From contig NZ_FYDX01000022.1 of NCBI RefSeq assembly GCF_900187455.1, forward strand, positions 1 to 64,000: 64,000 bases of DNA, given 5' to 3'. This DNA is from Pseudomonas sp. Irchel 3E13 (GTDB lineage: Bacteria > Pseudomonadota > Gammaproteobacteria > Pseudomonadales > Pseudomonadaceae). This document shows positions 16,476-24,498 of this stretch, in pieces. A program made the translations under genes and the position numbers. Every line of letters begins with the position of its first letter. The stretch's first letter is position 1. Under the pieces are notes generated by a model. That model worked only from the letters and a program-made list of their open reading frames with translations. It was not told where the DNA came from and ran no database searches.

Positions 16476-16676
16476 ATGAGCCTGAAATGGGTTGATGTAC
16501 TTGAAATTGCTATCCAGCTTGCCGAAAGCAAGCCGGAAGTCGATCCTCGCTACGTGAATTTCGTCGATCTGCATCGCTGGGTGCTGGCATTGCCAGACTT
16601 CAGCGACGATCCGGCCCGCGGCGGCGAGAAGGTCCTGGAAGCCATTCAGGGCGCCTGGATCGAAGAAGCCGACTGA
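16476..16676 (+). CDS. iscX: Fe-S assembly protein IscX
   Basis: IscX is a small acidic protein that binds IscS and iron and is thought to tune desulfurase activity. The 66-residue product shows the family pattern LKWVDVLEIAIQLAE, DPRYVNFVDLHRWVLALPDF and DDP. It is the last gene of the isc operon. Confidence 0.95.
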   Translation: MSLKWVDVLEIAIQLAESKPEVDPRYVNFVDLHRWVLALPDFSDDPARGGEKVLEAIQGAWIEEAD

Positions 16677-16690
16677 GCGCACTCGGCAGG

Positions 16691-16720
16691 TTAGGCAATC
16701 CCCCGGAACCCGCGTATAAT
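16691..16720 (+). promoter_or_regulatory. ndk: Candidate ndk promoter
   Basis: TATAAT at 16715-16720 is a consensus -10. The -35 is poor (TTAGGC at 16691-16696, 18-base spacer), so this may be a moderate promoter or need an activator. The start would be near 16727, 41 bases before the ndk ATG. Confidence 0.55.
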
Positions 16721-16736
16721 TCGCGGGTTTAATTTT
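16707..16736 (+). terminator. Terminator of the isc operon, with the ndk -10 box in its loop
   Basis: AACCCGCG (16707-16714) pairs with CGCGGGTT (16722-16729), and T-rich sequence follows (TAATTTTT). The seven-base loop is TATAATT and contains a perfect TATAAT (16715-16720). The same bases therefore appear to serve as terminator loop for iscX and -10 element for ndk. Confidence 0.7.
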
Positions 16737-16767
16737 TCGCATCACTTACTGTTTCTGGAGTTACACC

Positions 16768-17193
16768 ATGGCTGTTCAACGTACTTTCTCCATCATCAAG
16801 CCTGACGCCGTTGCCAAGAACGTCATCGGCAAAATCACCACCCGTTTCGAAGACGCCGGCCTGAAAATCGTTGCGTCGAAAATCAAGCAACTGTCCAAGG
16901 CCGAAGCCGAAGGCTTCTACGCCGAGCACGCAGAGCGCGGTTTCTTCGGTGACCTGGTTGCCTTCATGACCTCCGGTCCAGTTGTCGTTCAGGTTCTGGA
17001 AGGCGAAAACGCCATCGCTCGCAACCGTGAGCTGATGGGCGCTACCAACCCTAAAGAAGCTGCTGCCGGCACCATCCGTGCTGACTTCGCCGAGTCCATC
17101 GACGCCAACGCCGTTCACGGTTCGGACTCCGAAGCCGCTGCCGCTCGCGAAATCGCTTACTTCTTCGCAGCTACCGAGGTAACCACTCGCTAA
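16768..17193 (+). CDS. ndk: Nucleoside diphosphate kinase
   Basis: Ndk moves the gamma-phosphate from ATP to other nucleoside diphosphates and keeps NTP and dNTP pools balanced. It has 141 residues, with MAVQRTFSIIKPDAV at the N-terminus and the phosphorylated histidine H117 in NAVHGSDS. Codon use is strongly biased, as expected for an abundant enzyme. TCTGGAG lies before the ATG. rlmN begins 28 bases later. Confidence 0.98.
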   Translation: MAVQRTFSIIKPDAVAKNVIGKITTRFEDAGLKIVASKIKQLSKAEAEGFYAEHAERGFFGDLVAFMTSGPVVVQVLEGENAIARNRELMGATNPKEAAAGTIRADFAESIDANAVHGSDSEAAAAREIAYFFAATEVTTR

Positions 17194-17221
17194 GCCACGG
17201 CTTTCGAGTGAGGGTGAATCC

Positions 17222-18364
17222 ATGACTACATCGACTGGCAAAACTAACCTGTTGGGACTTACCCAGCCGGAAATGGAAAAATTCTTCGACTCGATAGGGG
17301 AGAAGCGCTTCCGTGCCGGTCAGGTAATGAAATGGATTCACCACTTTGGCGTCGATGATTTCGACGCCATGACCAACGTCGGCAAGGCGCTGCGCGAAAA
17401 GCTCAAATCGTGCGCCGAGATTCGCGGCCCGGAAGTGGTCAGCGAGGACATCTCCAGCGACGGCACCCGTAAATGGGTGGTGCGCGTGGCCTCTGGCAGT
17501 TGCGTCGAAACCGTCTACATCCCCCAGGGCAAGCGCGGTACGTTGTGCGTATCGTCCCAGGCCGGTTGTGCTCTGGACTGCAGTTTCTGCTCCACCGGCA
17601 AGCAAGGATTCAACAGCAACCTCACCGCCGCCGAAGTCATCGGCCAGGTGTGGATTGCCAACAAGTCGTTCGGCAGCGTGCCGGCCACCATCGACCGCGC
17701 CATCACCAACGTGGTGATGATGGGCATGGGTGAGCCACTGCTGAACTTCGACAACGTGGTCGCCGCCATGCACCTGATGATGGACGACCTCGGCTATGGC
17801 ATTTCCAAGCGCCGGGTGACCCTGTCCACCTCCGGCGTGGTGCCGATGATCGATGAGTTGGCCAAGCACATCGACGTCTCCCTGGCCCTGTCGCTGCACG
17901 CGCCGAACGACGCGCTGCGCAACGAACTGGTGCCGATCAACAAGAAGTACCCGCTCAAGGTTCTGCTCGAGTCTTGCATGCGCTACATGTCCGAACTGGG
18001 CGAGAAGCGCGTACTGACCATCGAGTACACCCTGCTCAAGGACGTCAACGACAAGCTCGAACACGCCCAGGAAATGGCCGAGCTGCTGAAGAACGTGCCG
18101 TGCAAGATCAACCTGATCCCGTTCAACCCGTTCCCGCACTCCGGCTACGAGCGTCCGAGCAACAACGCGATCCGCCGTTTCCAGGACTGCCTGCACCACG
18201 CCGGTTACAACGTCACCGTGCGCACCACGCGTGGTGAAGACATCGATGCCGCGTGCGGGCAACTGGTCGGCCAGGTCATGGACCGTACCCGTCGCAGTGA
18301 GCGCTATATCGCTGTGCGGCAATTGAACGCCGACGCCGATTCCAGCGGCGCGGCGGGCAACTGA
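17222..18364 (+). CDS. rlmN: Dual-specificity 23S rRNA/tRNA adenine-C2 methyltransferase RlmN
   Basis: RlmN is a radical-SAM enzyme that methylates C2 of A2503 in 23S rRNA and A37 in some tRNAs. The 380-residue protein has the [4Fe-4S] radical-SAM motif C116-x3-C120-x2-C123 (GCALDCSFCSTG), the GEPL motif in MGMGEPLLNFDNV, and the C-terminal catalytic cysteine in DIDAACGQL. It heads the conserved run rlmN-pilW-rodZ-ispG-hisS-yfgM-bamB-der. TGAGGG lies upstream of the ATG. Confidence 0.97.
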   Translation: MTTSTGKTNLLGLTQPEMEKFFDSIGEKRFRAGQVMKWIHHFGVDDFDAMTNVGKALREKLKSCAEIRGPEVVSEDISSDGTRKWVVRVASGSCVETVYIPQGKRGTLCVSSQAGCALDCSFCSTGKQGFNSNLTAAEVIGQVWIANKSFGSVPATIDRAITNVVMMGMGEPLLNFDNVVAAMHLMMDDLGYGISKRRVTLSTSGVVPMIDELAKHIDVSLALSLHAPNDALRNELVPINKKYPLKVLLESCMRYMSELGEKRVLTIEYTLLKDVNDKLEHAQEMAELLKNVPCKINLIPFNPFPHSGYERPSNNAIRRFQDCLHHAGYNVTVRTTRGEDIDAACGQLVGQVMDRTRRSERYIAVRQLNADADSSGAAGN

Positions 18365-18377
18365 GACGAGGACCGCC

Positions 18378-19115
18378 ATGACCTTGCGCGTCGCGCTGCC
18401 GCTTCTCCTGCTGACGCTGCTTTACGGCTGCGCCACGCCCGGTGGCAAGGCGCGCGACGAGTCCCGCAAGGCTTATGTGCAATTGGGTCTGGGGTATCTG
18501 CAACAAGGCCAGAGCGAAAGGGCGAAGATTCCCTTGAAGAAGGCCCTGGCGCTCGGCGCCGATGATGCCGAGGTCAACGCGGCGCTGGCACTGGTTTTCC
18601 AGCGCGAGGACGAGCCGGCACTGGCCCGGATGCACTTCCAGAAGGCCTTGTCTGCCCAGCCCCATGACCCACGCATTCGCAACAACTACGGTGGTTTTCT
18701 CTACAGCCAGGGGCAATATGCCGAGGCGCAGCAGATGTTTCGCCAAGCGTCGGCCGATACCCTGTATCCTGAGCGGTCCCGGGTGTTCGAGAACCTCGGA
18801 TTGACGGCCATCAGGCTGGGTCAGCGCGACCAGGCGCGGGAATACCTGGAAAAAGCTTTGCGTCTTAACCAGCAGCAGCCTCGGGCCTTGCTGGAAATGG
18901 CTGAGATGTCTTACGAAGACAGGCATTATGTGCCAGCTCGCGCGTTCTACGACCGGCACAGCCGCTTGAGTGAACCGAGTGCACGCAGCCTGTTGCTGGG
19001 CAACCGCCTGGCGACCGTCTTCGAAGAACGGACCGCGGCCGCCGAACTGGGCCTGCAATTACAACGACTTTATCCCGGTACGCCGGAATATCAGCAATAC
19101 CTGTCGGAGCAATGA
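18378..19115 (+). CDS. pilW: Type IV pilus biogenesis/stability lipoprotein PilW (PilF)
   Basis: PilW (called PilF in P. aeruginosa) is an outer-membrane lipoprotein needed for multimers of the PilQ secretin. The 245-residue product has a lipoprotein signal ending LLTLLYGC and then TPR helices throughout (motifs such as AYVQLGLGYLQQGQSERAK and NNYGGFLYSQGQYAEA). Length fits the family. Its stop overlaps the start of rodZ. Confidence 0.92.
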   Translation: MTLRVALPLLLLTLLYGCATPGGKARDESRKAYVQLGLGYLQQGQSERAKIPLKKALALGADDAEVNAALALVFQREDEPALARMHFQKALSAQPHDPRIRNNYGGFLYSQGQYAEAQQMFRQASADTLYPERSRVFENLGLTAIRLGQRDQAREYLEKALRLNQQQPRALLEMAEMSYEDRHYVPARAFYDRHSRLSEPSARSLLLGNRLATVFEERTAAAELGLQLQRLYPGTPEYQQYLSEQ

Positions 19116-20125
19116 TGAAAGCGGCGCATCCCGAAGTAGCACCAGCGACTCGCGAAAATCCCGGTGAGATTCTGCGTCAGGCTCGTGAGAGCCGGGACTG
19201 GTCGCAGGCCGACGTGGCCCGCAAGCTCAACCTGACCGTGAGTTCCCTGAACAACCTCGAATCCGGCGCGTTCGACAAGCTGCCGGGGCACACCTTCGCC
19301 CGCGGCTATATCCGCGCCTACGCCAAGCTGTTCGAGATGGACCAGGCCGCACTGGTCCAGGCCTTCGACCATTACACCGGTACGCATGCCCAGGGCAGTG
19401 ACGTACACGCGCTGGGTCGTATCGAAGAGCCGGTTCGTCTTTCGCACAACATCATGCGCATCGTCAGCCTGCTGCTGCTGGTCCTGGTGGTCGGTGGCGG
19501 CTTCGTCTGGTGGCAAGACCAGAGCAGCCTGCGCGGCAAGGACCAGGCAAACATTGCCCTGGAACATGTCGAAGTCGAAAGCGCCGACGGCACCACGCAG
19601 ATTCATCAGCTGGACGAACCTGAAGATCAGGCCGTGACCGCTGGCCAGGAACCGGAAGCCACCCCGCCCGCCACCGAGCAGGCCCCTGCGGCTACCGCCG
19701 AAGCGCCGGCCCCGGTCCAGGCTCCCGCTGCTGCGGCAACACATCCTGCTGCGCCAGTGACGCCGGCTGCTCCGGCTGCCGCTGCACCTGCACCGGCAGT
19801 GCCCGCAGCACCAGTGGCCAGCGCCCCGGCTGTCGCGGCCGCGACGCCAGCGCCCGCCGCTCAGCCTGCCGCGGTCTCCGCGGGCAGTGGCCAAGTGCAC
19901 ATGCTGTTCGTTGCCGATTGCTGGACCTCGGTGACCGACGGTAATGGCAAGGTGCTGTTCAGCGCGGTCAAGCGCAAGGGCGATACCCTGGAACTGACCG
20001 GCAAACCACCTTTCTCGGTACGCCTGGGCTTTGCCCGCGGCGCGCAGATCACCTACAACGGTCAGGCTGTCGATGTCGCTCCGTTCACCAGTGGCGAAAC
20101 CGCTCGCCTGAAGTTGGGGCAATAA
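19115..20125 (+). CDS. rodZ: Cytoskeletal protein RodZ
   Basis: RodZ links the MreB filament to the membrane and helps maintain rod shape. It has 336 residues: an N-terminal Xre-type helix-turn-helix (about 15-80, LRQARESRDWSQADVARKLN), one membrane helix (about 112-130), a long Ala/Pro-rich periplasmic linker (about 180-255) and a C-terminal beta domain (DUF4115, from VHMLFVADCWTSVTDGNG). Two ATGs are adjacent; the second (19115) has better ribosome-site spacing. A transcription factor is excluded by the membrane helix and C-terminal domain. Confidence 0.92.
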   Translation: MKAAHPEVAPATRENPGEILRQARESRDWSQADVARKLNLTVSSLNNLESGAFDKLPGHTFARGYIRAYAKLFEMDQAALVQAFDHYTGTHAQGSDVHALGRIEEPVRLSHNIMRIVSLLLLVLVVGGGFVWWQDQSSLRGKDQANIALEHVEVESADGTTQIHQLDEPEDQAVTAGQEPEATPPATEQAPAATAEAPAPVQAPAAAATHPAAPVTPAAPAAAAPAPAVPAAPVASAPAVAAATPAPAAQPAAVSAGSGQVHMLFVADCWTSVTDGNGKVLFSAVKRKGDTLELTGKPPFSVRLGFARGAQITYNGQAVDVAPFTSGETARLKLGQ

Positions 20126-20128
20126 GTC

Positions 20129-21238
20129 ATGCACGGCGAATCTCCTATCAAACGTCGCGAATCCAGAAAGATCTGGGTCGGTAACGTGGCTGTTGGCGGC
20201 GATGCTCCCATCGCTGTCCAGAGCATGACCAACACCGACACCAACGACGTTGCTGCCACCGTGGCGCAGATCAACCGTCTGGTAGACGCCGGCGTCGACA
20301 TCGTCCGGGTTTCCGTCCCGGACATGGATGCCGCCGAAGCCTTCGGTCGCATCAAGCAACTGGTCAGCGTGCCGCTGGTCGCGGATATCCATTTCGATTA
20401 CCGCATTGCCCTGCGCGTCGCCGAGCTGGGCGTTGACTGCCTGCGTATCAACCCGGGCAACATCGGTCGCGAAGACCGTGTGCGTGCCGTGGTCGATGCC
20501 GCTCGCGACCGGGGCATCCCGATCCGCATCGGCGTCAACGCAGGTTCCCTGGAAAAGGACCTGCAGAAGAAGTACGGCGAGCCGACCCCGGCCGCGCTGG
20601 TCGAGTCGGCGTTGCGCCATGTCGAGCACCTCGATCGCCTGAATTTTCAGGACTTCAAGGTCAGCGTGAAGGCTTCCGACGTGTTCATGGCCGTTGAAGC
20701 CTACCGTCTGCTGGCCAAGCAGATCGTCCAGCCGCTGCACCTGGGCATCACCGAAGCCGGTGGCCTGCGTTCGGGCACGGTGAAATCGGCGGTCGGCCTC
20801 GGTATGCTGCTCGCCGACGGGATTGGCGATACTATTCGCATTTCGCTTGCGGCCGACCCGGTCGAAGAAGTGAAAGTCGGCTACGACATCCTCAAATCGC
20901 TGCACCTGCGTTCCCGTGGCATCAACTTCATCGCCTGCCCGAGCTGCTCGCGGCAGAACTTCGATGTGGTCAAGACCATGAACGAGCTTGAAGGCCGTCT
21001 GGAAGACCTGCTGGTGCCGATGGACGTCGCGGTGATCGGTTGTGTGGTCAACGGACCCGGCGAAGCCAAGGAAGCCCATGTCGGGCTGACCGGTGGCACG
21101 CCGAACCTGATCTACATCGACGGCAAGCCGGCGCAGAAGCTGACCAATGACAACCTGGTCGAGGAGCTTGAAAAGCTCATTCGCCAGAAAGCGGCCGAGA
21201 AGGCCGAGGCCGACGCGGCAGTGATTGCCCGCGGTTGA
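20129..21238 (+). CDS. ispG: 4-hydroxy-3-methylbut-2-enyl diphosphate synthase (flavodoxin) IspG
   Basis: IspG reduces methylerythritol cyclodiphosphate in the MEP pathway to isoprenoids, using a [4Fe-4S] cluster. It has 369 residues with a TIM-barrel N-terminal half (VQSMTNTDTNDVAAT, RINPGNIG) and the cluster ligands CPSC (about 270-273) and C in VIGCVVNGPGE (about 305), followed by the catalytic Glu. It lies three bases after rodZ and 28 before hisS. Confidence 0.97.
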   Translation: MHGESPIKRRESRKIWVGNVAVGGDAPIAVQSMTNTDTNDVAATVAQINRLVDAGVDIVRVSVPDMDAAEAFGRIKQLVSVPLVADIHFDYRIALRVAELGVDCLRINPGNIGREDRVRAVVDAARDRGIPIRIGVNAGSLEKDLQKKYGEPTPAALVESALRHVEHLDRLNFQDFKVSVKASDVFMAVEAYRLLAKQIVQPLHLGITEAGGLRSGTVKSAVGLGMLLADGIGDTIRISLAADPVEEVKVGYDILKSLHLRSRGINFIACPSCSRQNFDVVKTMNELEGRLEDLLVPMDVAVIGCVVNGPGEAKEAHVGLTGGTPNLIYIDGKPAQKLTNDNLVEELEKLIRQKAAEKAEADAAVIARG

Positions 21239-21266
21239 CCGCTACAGATTTCGTTAAGGATTTTCC

Positions 21267-22556
21267 GTGAGCAAATCGCTGCAAGCCATCCGTGGCATGA
21301 ACGACATCCTGCCCGAGCAGACGCCGCTGTGGCGCTACTTCGAGAGCACCGTTGCAGGTCTGCTGGATACCTACGGCTATCGCCAGATCCGCATGCCGAT
21401 CGTCGAGTTCACCGAGCTGTTCAAGCGCTCCATCGGTGAAGTGACCGACATCGTCGAAAAAGAGATGTACACCTTCAACGACCGCAACGGTGACTCCCTG
21501 ACCCTGCGCCCCGAAGGCACCGCGTCCTGCGTGCGTGCGGTGCTGGAGCACGGCATCAGCGGCGGCGGCCAGGTGCAGAAACTCTGGTACATCGGCCAGA
21601 TGTTCCGTCACGAGCGTCCGCAGAAAGGCCGTTATCGCCAGTTCAACCAGATCGGTATCGAGGTCTTCAACCTCGACGGCCCGGACATCGACGCCGAGCT
21701 GATTGTCCTGACCTGGCGCCTGTGGGGCCTGCTGGGCCTGCGCGATGCGGTGAAACTGGAGCTCAACAGCCTGGGCACCAGCGAAGCGCGTGCCCGCTAC
21801 CGTGATGCGCTGGTGGAATTCCTGTCCGCCCGCCTCGAGCAACTGGACGAAGACAGCCAGCGCCGCCTGAAGACCAACCCGCTGCGCATTCTCGACAGCA
21901 AGGACGCCAATACCCAGGCGGCCCTGGTCGGCGCACCGAAGCTGGAAGAGTATCTGGACGAAGAGTCGCGGATTCACTTCGAAGGCCTGAAGTCGCGCCT
22001 GGATGCCGCCGGCATTCCTTACGTGATCAACACCAAGCTGGTGCGTGGTCTCGACTACTACAGCAAGACCGTGTTCGAGTGGGTCACCGACAAGCTCGGT
22101 TCCCAGGGCACCGTCTGTGCCGGCGGCCGTTACGACGGTCTGGTCGAGCAGATGGGCGGCAAGCCGACCCCGGGCGTCGGTTTCGCCATGGGCATCGAGC
22201 GTCTGATCCTGCTGCTGGAAACCCTGGAGCTGGTGCCTGAGTCGATTTCCCGTCAGGTCGACGTCTACCTCTGCGCCTTCGGCGAGCAAGCCGAACTGGC
22301 TGGCCTGCAACTGAGCGAGCGTCTGCGTGACCGTCTGCCGAATCTGCGCCTGCAGGTCAACGCTGGTGGCGGCAGCTTCAAGAGCCAGTTCAAGAAGGCC
22401 GACAAGAGCGCGGCGCTGTATGCGCTGATCCTCGGGGACGACGAACTGGCCCAACAAGTGGTAGGTTTCAAACCCCTGCGTGGTCAGGGCGAACAACAAA
22501 ACATTGCCTGGGATGCTCTGGCTGAGCACCTGGAAGCTTCCCTCGCGCAGGCGTGA
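21267..22556 (+). CDS. hisS: Histidyl-tRNA synthetase
   Basis: HisS charges tRNA-His in the cytoplasm. The 429-residue class II enzyme shows motif 2 (QMFRHERPQKGRYRQFNQIGIEVF), the histidine-specific motifs LVRGLDYYSKTVFEW and AGGRYDGL, motif 3 (GVGFAMGIERL), and a C-terminal anticodon-binding domain. AAGGA precedes the start. yfgM follows closely. Confidence 0.98.
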   Translation: MSKSLQAIRGMNDILPEQTPLWRYFESTVAGLLDTYGYRQIRMPIVEFTELFKRSIGEVTDIVEKEMYTFNDRNGDSLTLRPEGTASCVRAVLEHGISGGGQVQKLWYIGQMFRHERPQKGRYRQFNQIGIEVFNLDGPDIDAELIVLTWRLWGLLGLRDAVKLELNSLGTSEARARYRDALVEFLSARLEQLDEDSQRRLKTNPLRILDSKDANTQAALVGAPKLEEYLDEESRIHFEGLKSRLDAAGIPYVINTKLVRGLDYYSKTVFEWVTDKLGSQGTVCAGGRYDGLVEQMGGKPTPGVGFAMGIERLILLLETLELVPESISRQVDVYLCAFGEQAELAGLQLSERLRDRLPNLRLQVNAGGGSFKSQFKKADKSAALYALILGDDELAQQVVGFKPLRGQGEQQNIAWDALAEHLEASLAQA

Positions 22557-22594
22557 AGCGCCCATCAGCGGATTTGGTGAAAAGGAGTATTGGG

Positions 22595-23236
22595 GTGTCG
22601 AGTACCGATGATGAACAACTGGCCGCATTCAAGGACTGGTGGGAGCGCAACGGCAAGCCACTGGTAACTGGCGGTCTGCTCGCACTGGTTGTGGTGTTCG
22701 GCTGGCAAGCCTGGCACAAGTACCAGAACAACCAGTCGCAAGGCGCCTCGAACCTCTATCAGGCCCTGCTGGAAACCACGCTGACGCCGACCGGTGAGCC
22801 GGACAAGGCCAAGGTCGCGGAGCTTTCCGGGAAACTCAAAAACGAGTTCCCGGGTTCGGCCTACGCCCAGTACGCCAGCCTGTTCGTCGCCAAGGTTGCG
22901 GTGGAAAGCGGCAAGCTGGACGACGCCGCCGCCGAGCTGAAAAGCGTTACCGACAAGCCTGCCGACGCGACCCTGGGTGAAATCGCCCGTCAGCGTCTGG
23001 CCCGCGTGCTGGCTGCACAGAACAAGGCCGATGAGGCACTGAAACTGCTCGACGGCGACACCGACAAGGCGTTCGTTGCCACCCGCGAAGAGCTCAAGGG
23101 CGACCTGCTGGTGCAACTGGGCCGTAGCGATGACGCACATGCTGCATACGAAAAGGCCAAGGCCGCACTGTCTGACGACGATGCGGTAGGTGGTCTGCAA
23201 CTCAAGCTCGACGACCTGGCCAAAGGGGATGCCTGA
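22595..23236 (+). CDS. yfgM: YfgM family ancillary SecYEG translocon subunit
   Basis: YfgM is a single-span inner-membrane protein with a periplasmic TPR domain. In E. coli it binds the translocon with PpiD and passes proteins to periplasmic chaperones. From GTG 22595 (AAAGGAG upstream) the product is 213 residues: a cytoplasmic start with DDEQLAAFKDWWERNG, a membrane helix (about 22-41, LVTGGLLALVVVFGWQAW) and TPR repeats. Longer upstream frames overlap hisS and lack a better ribosome site. The gene sits directly before bamB, as in many proteobacteria. Confidence 0.9.
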   Translation: MSSTDDEQLAAFKDWWERNGKPLVTGGLLALVVVFGWQAWHKYQNNQSQGASNLYQALLETTLTPTGEPDKAKVAELSGKLKNEFPGSAYAQYASLFVAKVAVESGKLDDAAAELKSVTDKPADATLGEIARQRLARVLAAQNKADEALKLLDGDTDKAFVATREELKGDLLVQLGRSDDAHAAYEKAKAALSDDDAVGGLQLKLDDLAKGDA

Positions 23237-23237
23237 C

Positions 23238-24380
23238 GTGATTGGTTGGAAACATGCAGCAGTGCTGAGCCTGGCCATTCTGGCCGCGGGTTGCAGCAGC
23301 AACAGCAAGAAGGAATTGCCTCCGGCCGAACTGACCAAGTTCACCGAAGAGGTGGTACTCAAGAAGCAGTGGAGCCGTTCGATCGGCGATGGCCAGGGCG
23401 ACAGCTTCAACATGCTGGTGCCGGCGATCGAGAATGACCGCATCTACGCCTCGGACGTCACCGGTGTGGTGATGGCCCTGGACCGTCTGAACGGCGACGT
23501 GGTCTGGAAGAAAGACCTCGACCTGCCGGTCTCCGGCGCTGTCGGCGTTGGTTATGGCCTGGTCACGCTCGGTACCCTCAAGGGTGAAGTGATTGCCCTG
23601 GACTCCAGCACCGGCGAAGAGAAGTGGCGTTCCCGGGTGACCAGCGAAGTGCTGGCTCCGCCTGCGAACAACGGTGACATCGTTGTCGTCCAGACTCAGG
23701 ACGACCGCGTGATCGGCCTTGATGCCAACACGGGTGATCGTCGCTGGATCTACGAAAGTACTCCAGCGGTGCTGACCCTGCGCGGTACCGGTGCTCCGAT
23801 CGTTACCAACAGCCTGGCAGTCGCCGGCCTGTCCAGTGGCAAGGTTGTTGCCCTGGATACCCGCAACGGCGTGCCGGTGTGGGAACAACGGGTCGCCGTT
23901 CCGCAAGGTCGGTCGGAACTGGAGCGCGTGGTGGACATCGACGGCGGCCTGCTGCTGTCGGGTGGCACCCTGTACGTCGCCAGCTATCAGGGCCGCGTCG
24001 CGGGCCTGGACCTGGAGTCCGGCCGTGTGCTCTGGCAGCGTGATGCTTCCAGCTACACCGGTGTGGCTCAGGGCTTCGGCAACGTTTACGTGAGCGAAGC
24101 GTCGGGCACTGTCGAAGGTATCGACGAGCGTTCTTCGTCGGCCTTGTGGAGCAACGACCAACTGGCTCGTCGCCAGCTGTCGGCGCCGGAAGTGTTCTCC
24201 AGCTACGTGGCAGTCGGTGACCTGGAAGGTTACCTGCACCTGCTGAGCCAGGTGGACGGCCGTTTCGTCGGCCGTGAGCGCATCGACAGCGACGGCCTGC
24301 GCGCACGTCCGCTGGTGGTGGGCGACACGATTTATGTGTATGGCAACAGCGGCACCCTTGAGGCGCTGAGCATACGCTGA
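23238..24380 (+). CDS. bamB: Outer-membrane assembly lipoprotein BamB
   Basis: BamB is a lipoprotein of the BAM complex that helps BamA insert outer-membrane beta-barrel proteins. It has 380 residues with a signal peptide and lipobox LAAGC near residue 18, then PQQ-like beta-propeller repeats (for example VMALDRLNGDVVWKKDL, VIALDSSTGEEKWRS, VVALDTRNGVPVWEQ). GTG 23238 follows the yfgM stop by one base. A terminator follows before der. Confidence 0.96.
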   Translation: MIGWKHAAVLSLAILAAGCSSNSKKELPPAELTKFTEEVVLKKQWSRSIGDGQGDSFNMLVPAIENDRIYASDVTGVVMALDRLNGDVVWKKDLDLPVSGAVGVGYGLVTLGTLKGEVIALDSSTGEEKWRSRVTSEVLAPPANNGDIVVVQTQDDRVIGLDANTGDRRWIYESTPAVLTLRGTGAPIVTNSLAVAGLSSGKVVALDTRNGVPVWEQRVAVPQGRSELERVVDIDGGLLLSGGTLYVASYQGRVAGLDLESGRVLWQRDASSYTGVAQGFGNVYVSEASGTVEGIDERSSSALWSNDQLARRQLSAPEVFSSYVAVGDLEGYLHLLSQVDGRFVGRERIDSDGLRARPLVVGDTIYVYGNSGTLEALSIR

Positions 24381-24441
24381 GTCTATGCTTGGGGCCTGAG
24401 TGCCCCGGGCCGCGACGTCGCGAGACGTTGCCCGAAACTCC

Positions 24442-24475
24442 GGCCGCTGCCTCGCAGCGGCCTTTGTATTTTTTG
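24442..24475 (+). terminator. Terminator between bamB and der
   Basis: GGCCGCTGC/GCAGCGGCC (24442-24450 and 24454-24462) with CTC loop is followed by TTTGTATTTTTT. It lies 24 bases before the der ATG, so der must rely on read-through or a promoter not obvious here. Confidence 0.75.
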
Positions 24476-24498
24476 AATTTACGCAAATGGAGAGCCGC

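Noticed and set aside
19115..20125. Reading of rodZ as a transcriptional regulator because of its Xre domain
   Set aside because: The membrane helix, long Pro/Ala linker, C-terminal DUF4115 domain and position between pilW and ispG fit RodZ.
24400..24498. N-terminal extension of Der from an upstream start
   Set aside because: It would pass through the bamB terminator hairpin. The GTPase motif of Der normally begins within the first ten residues, as it does from ATG 24499.
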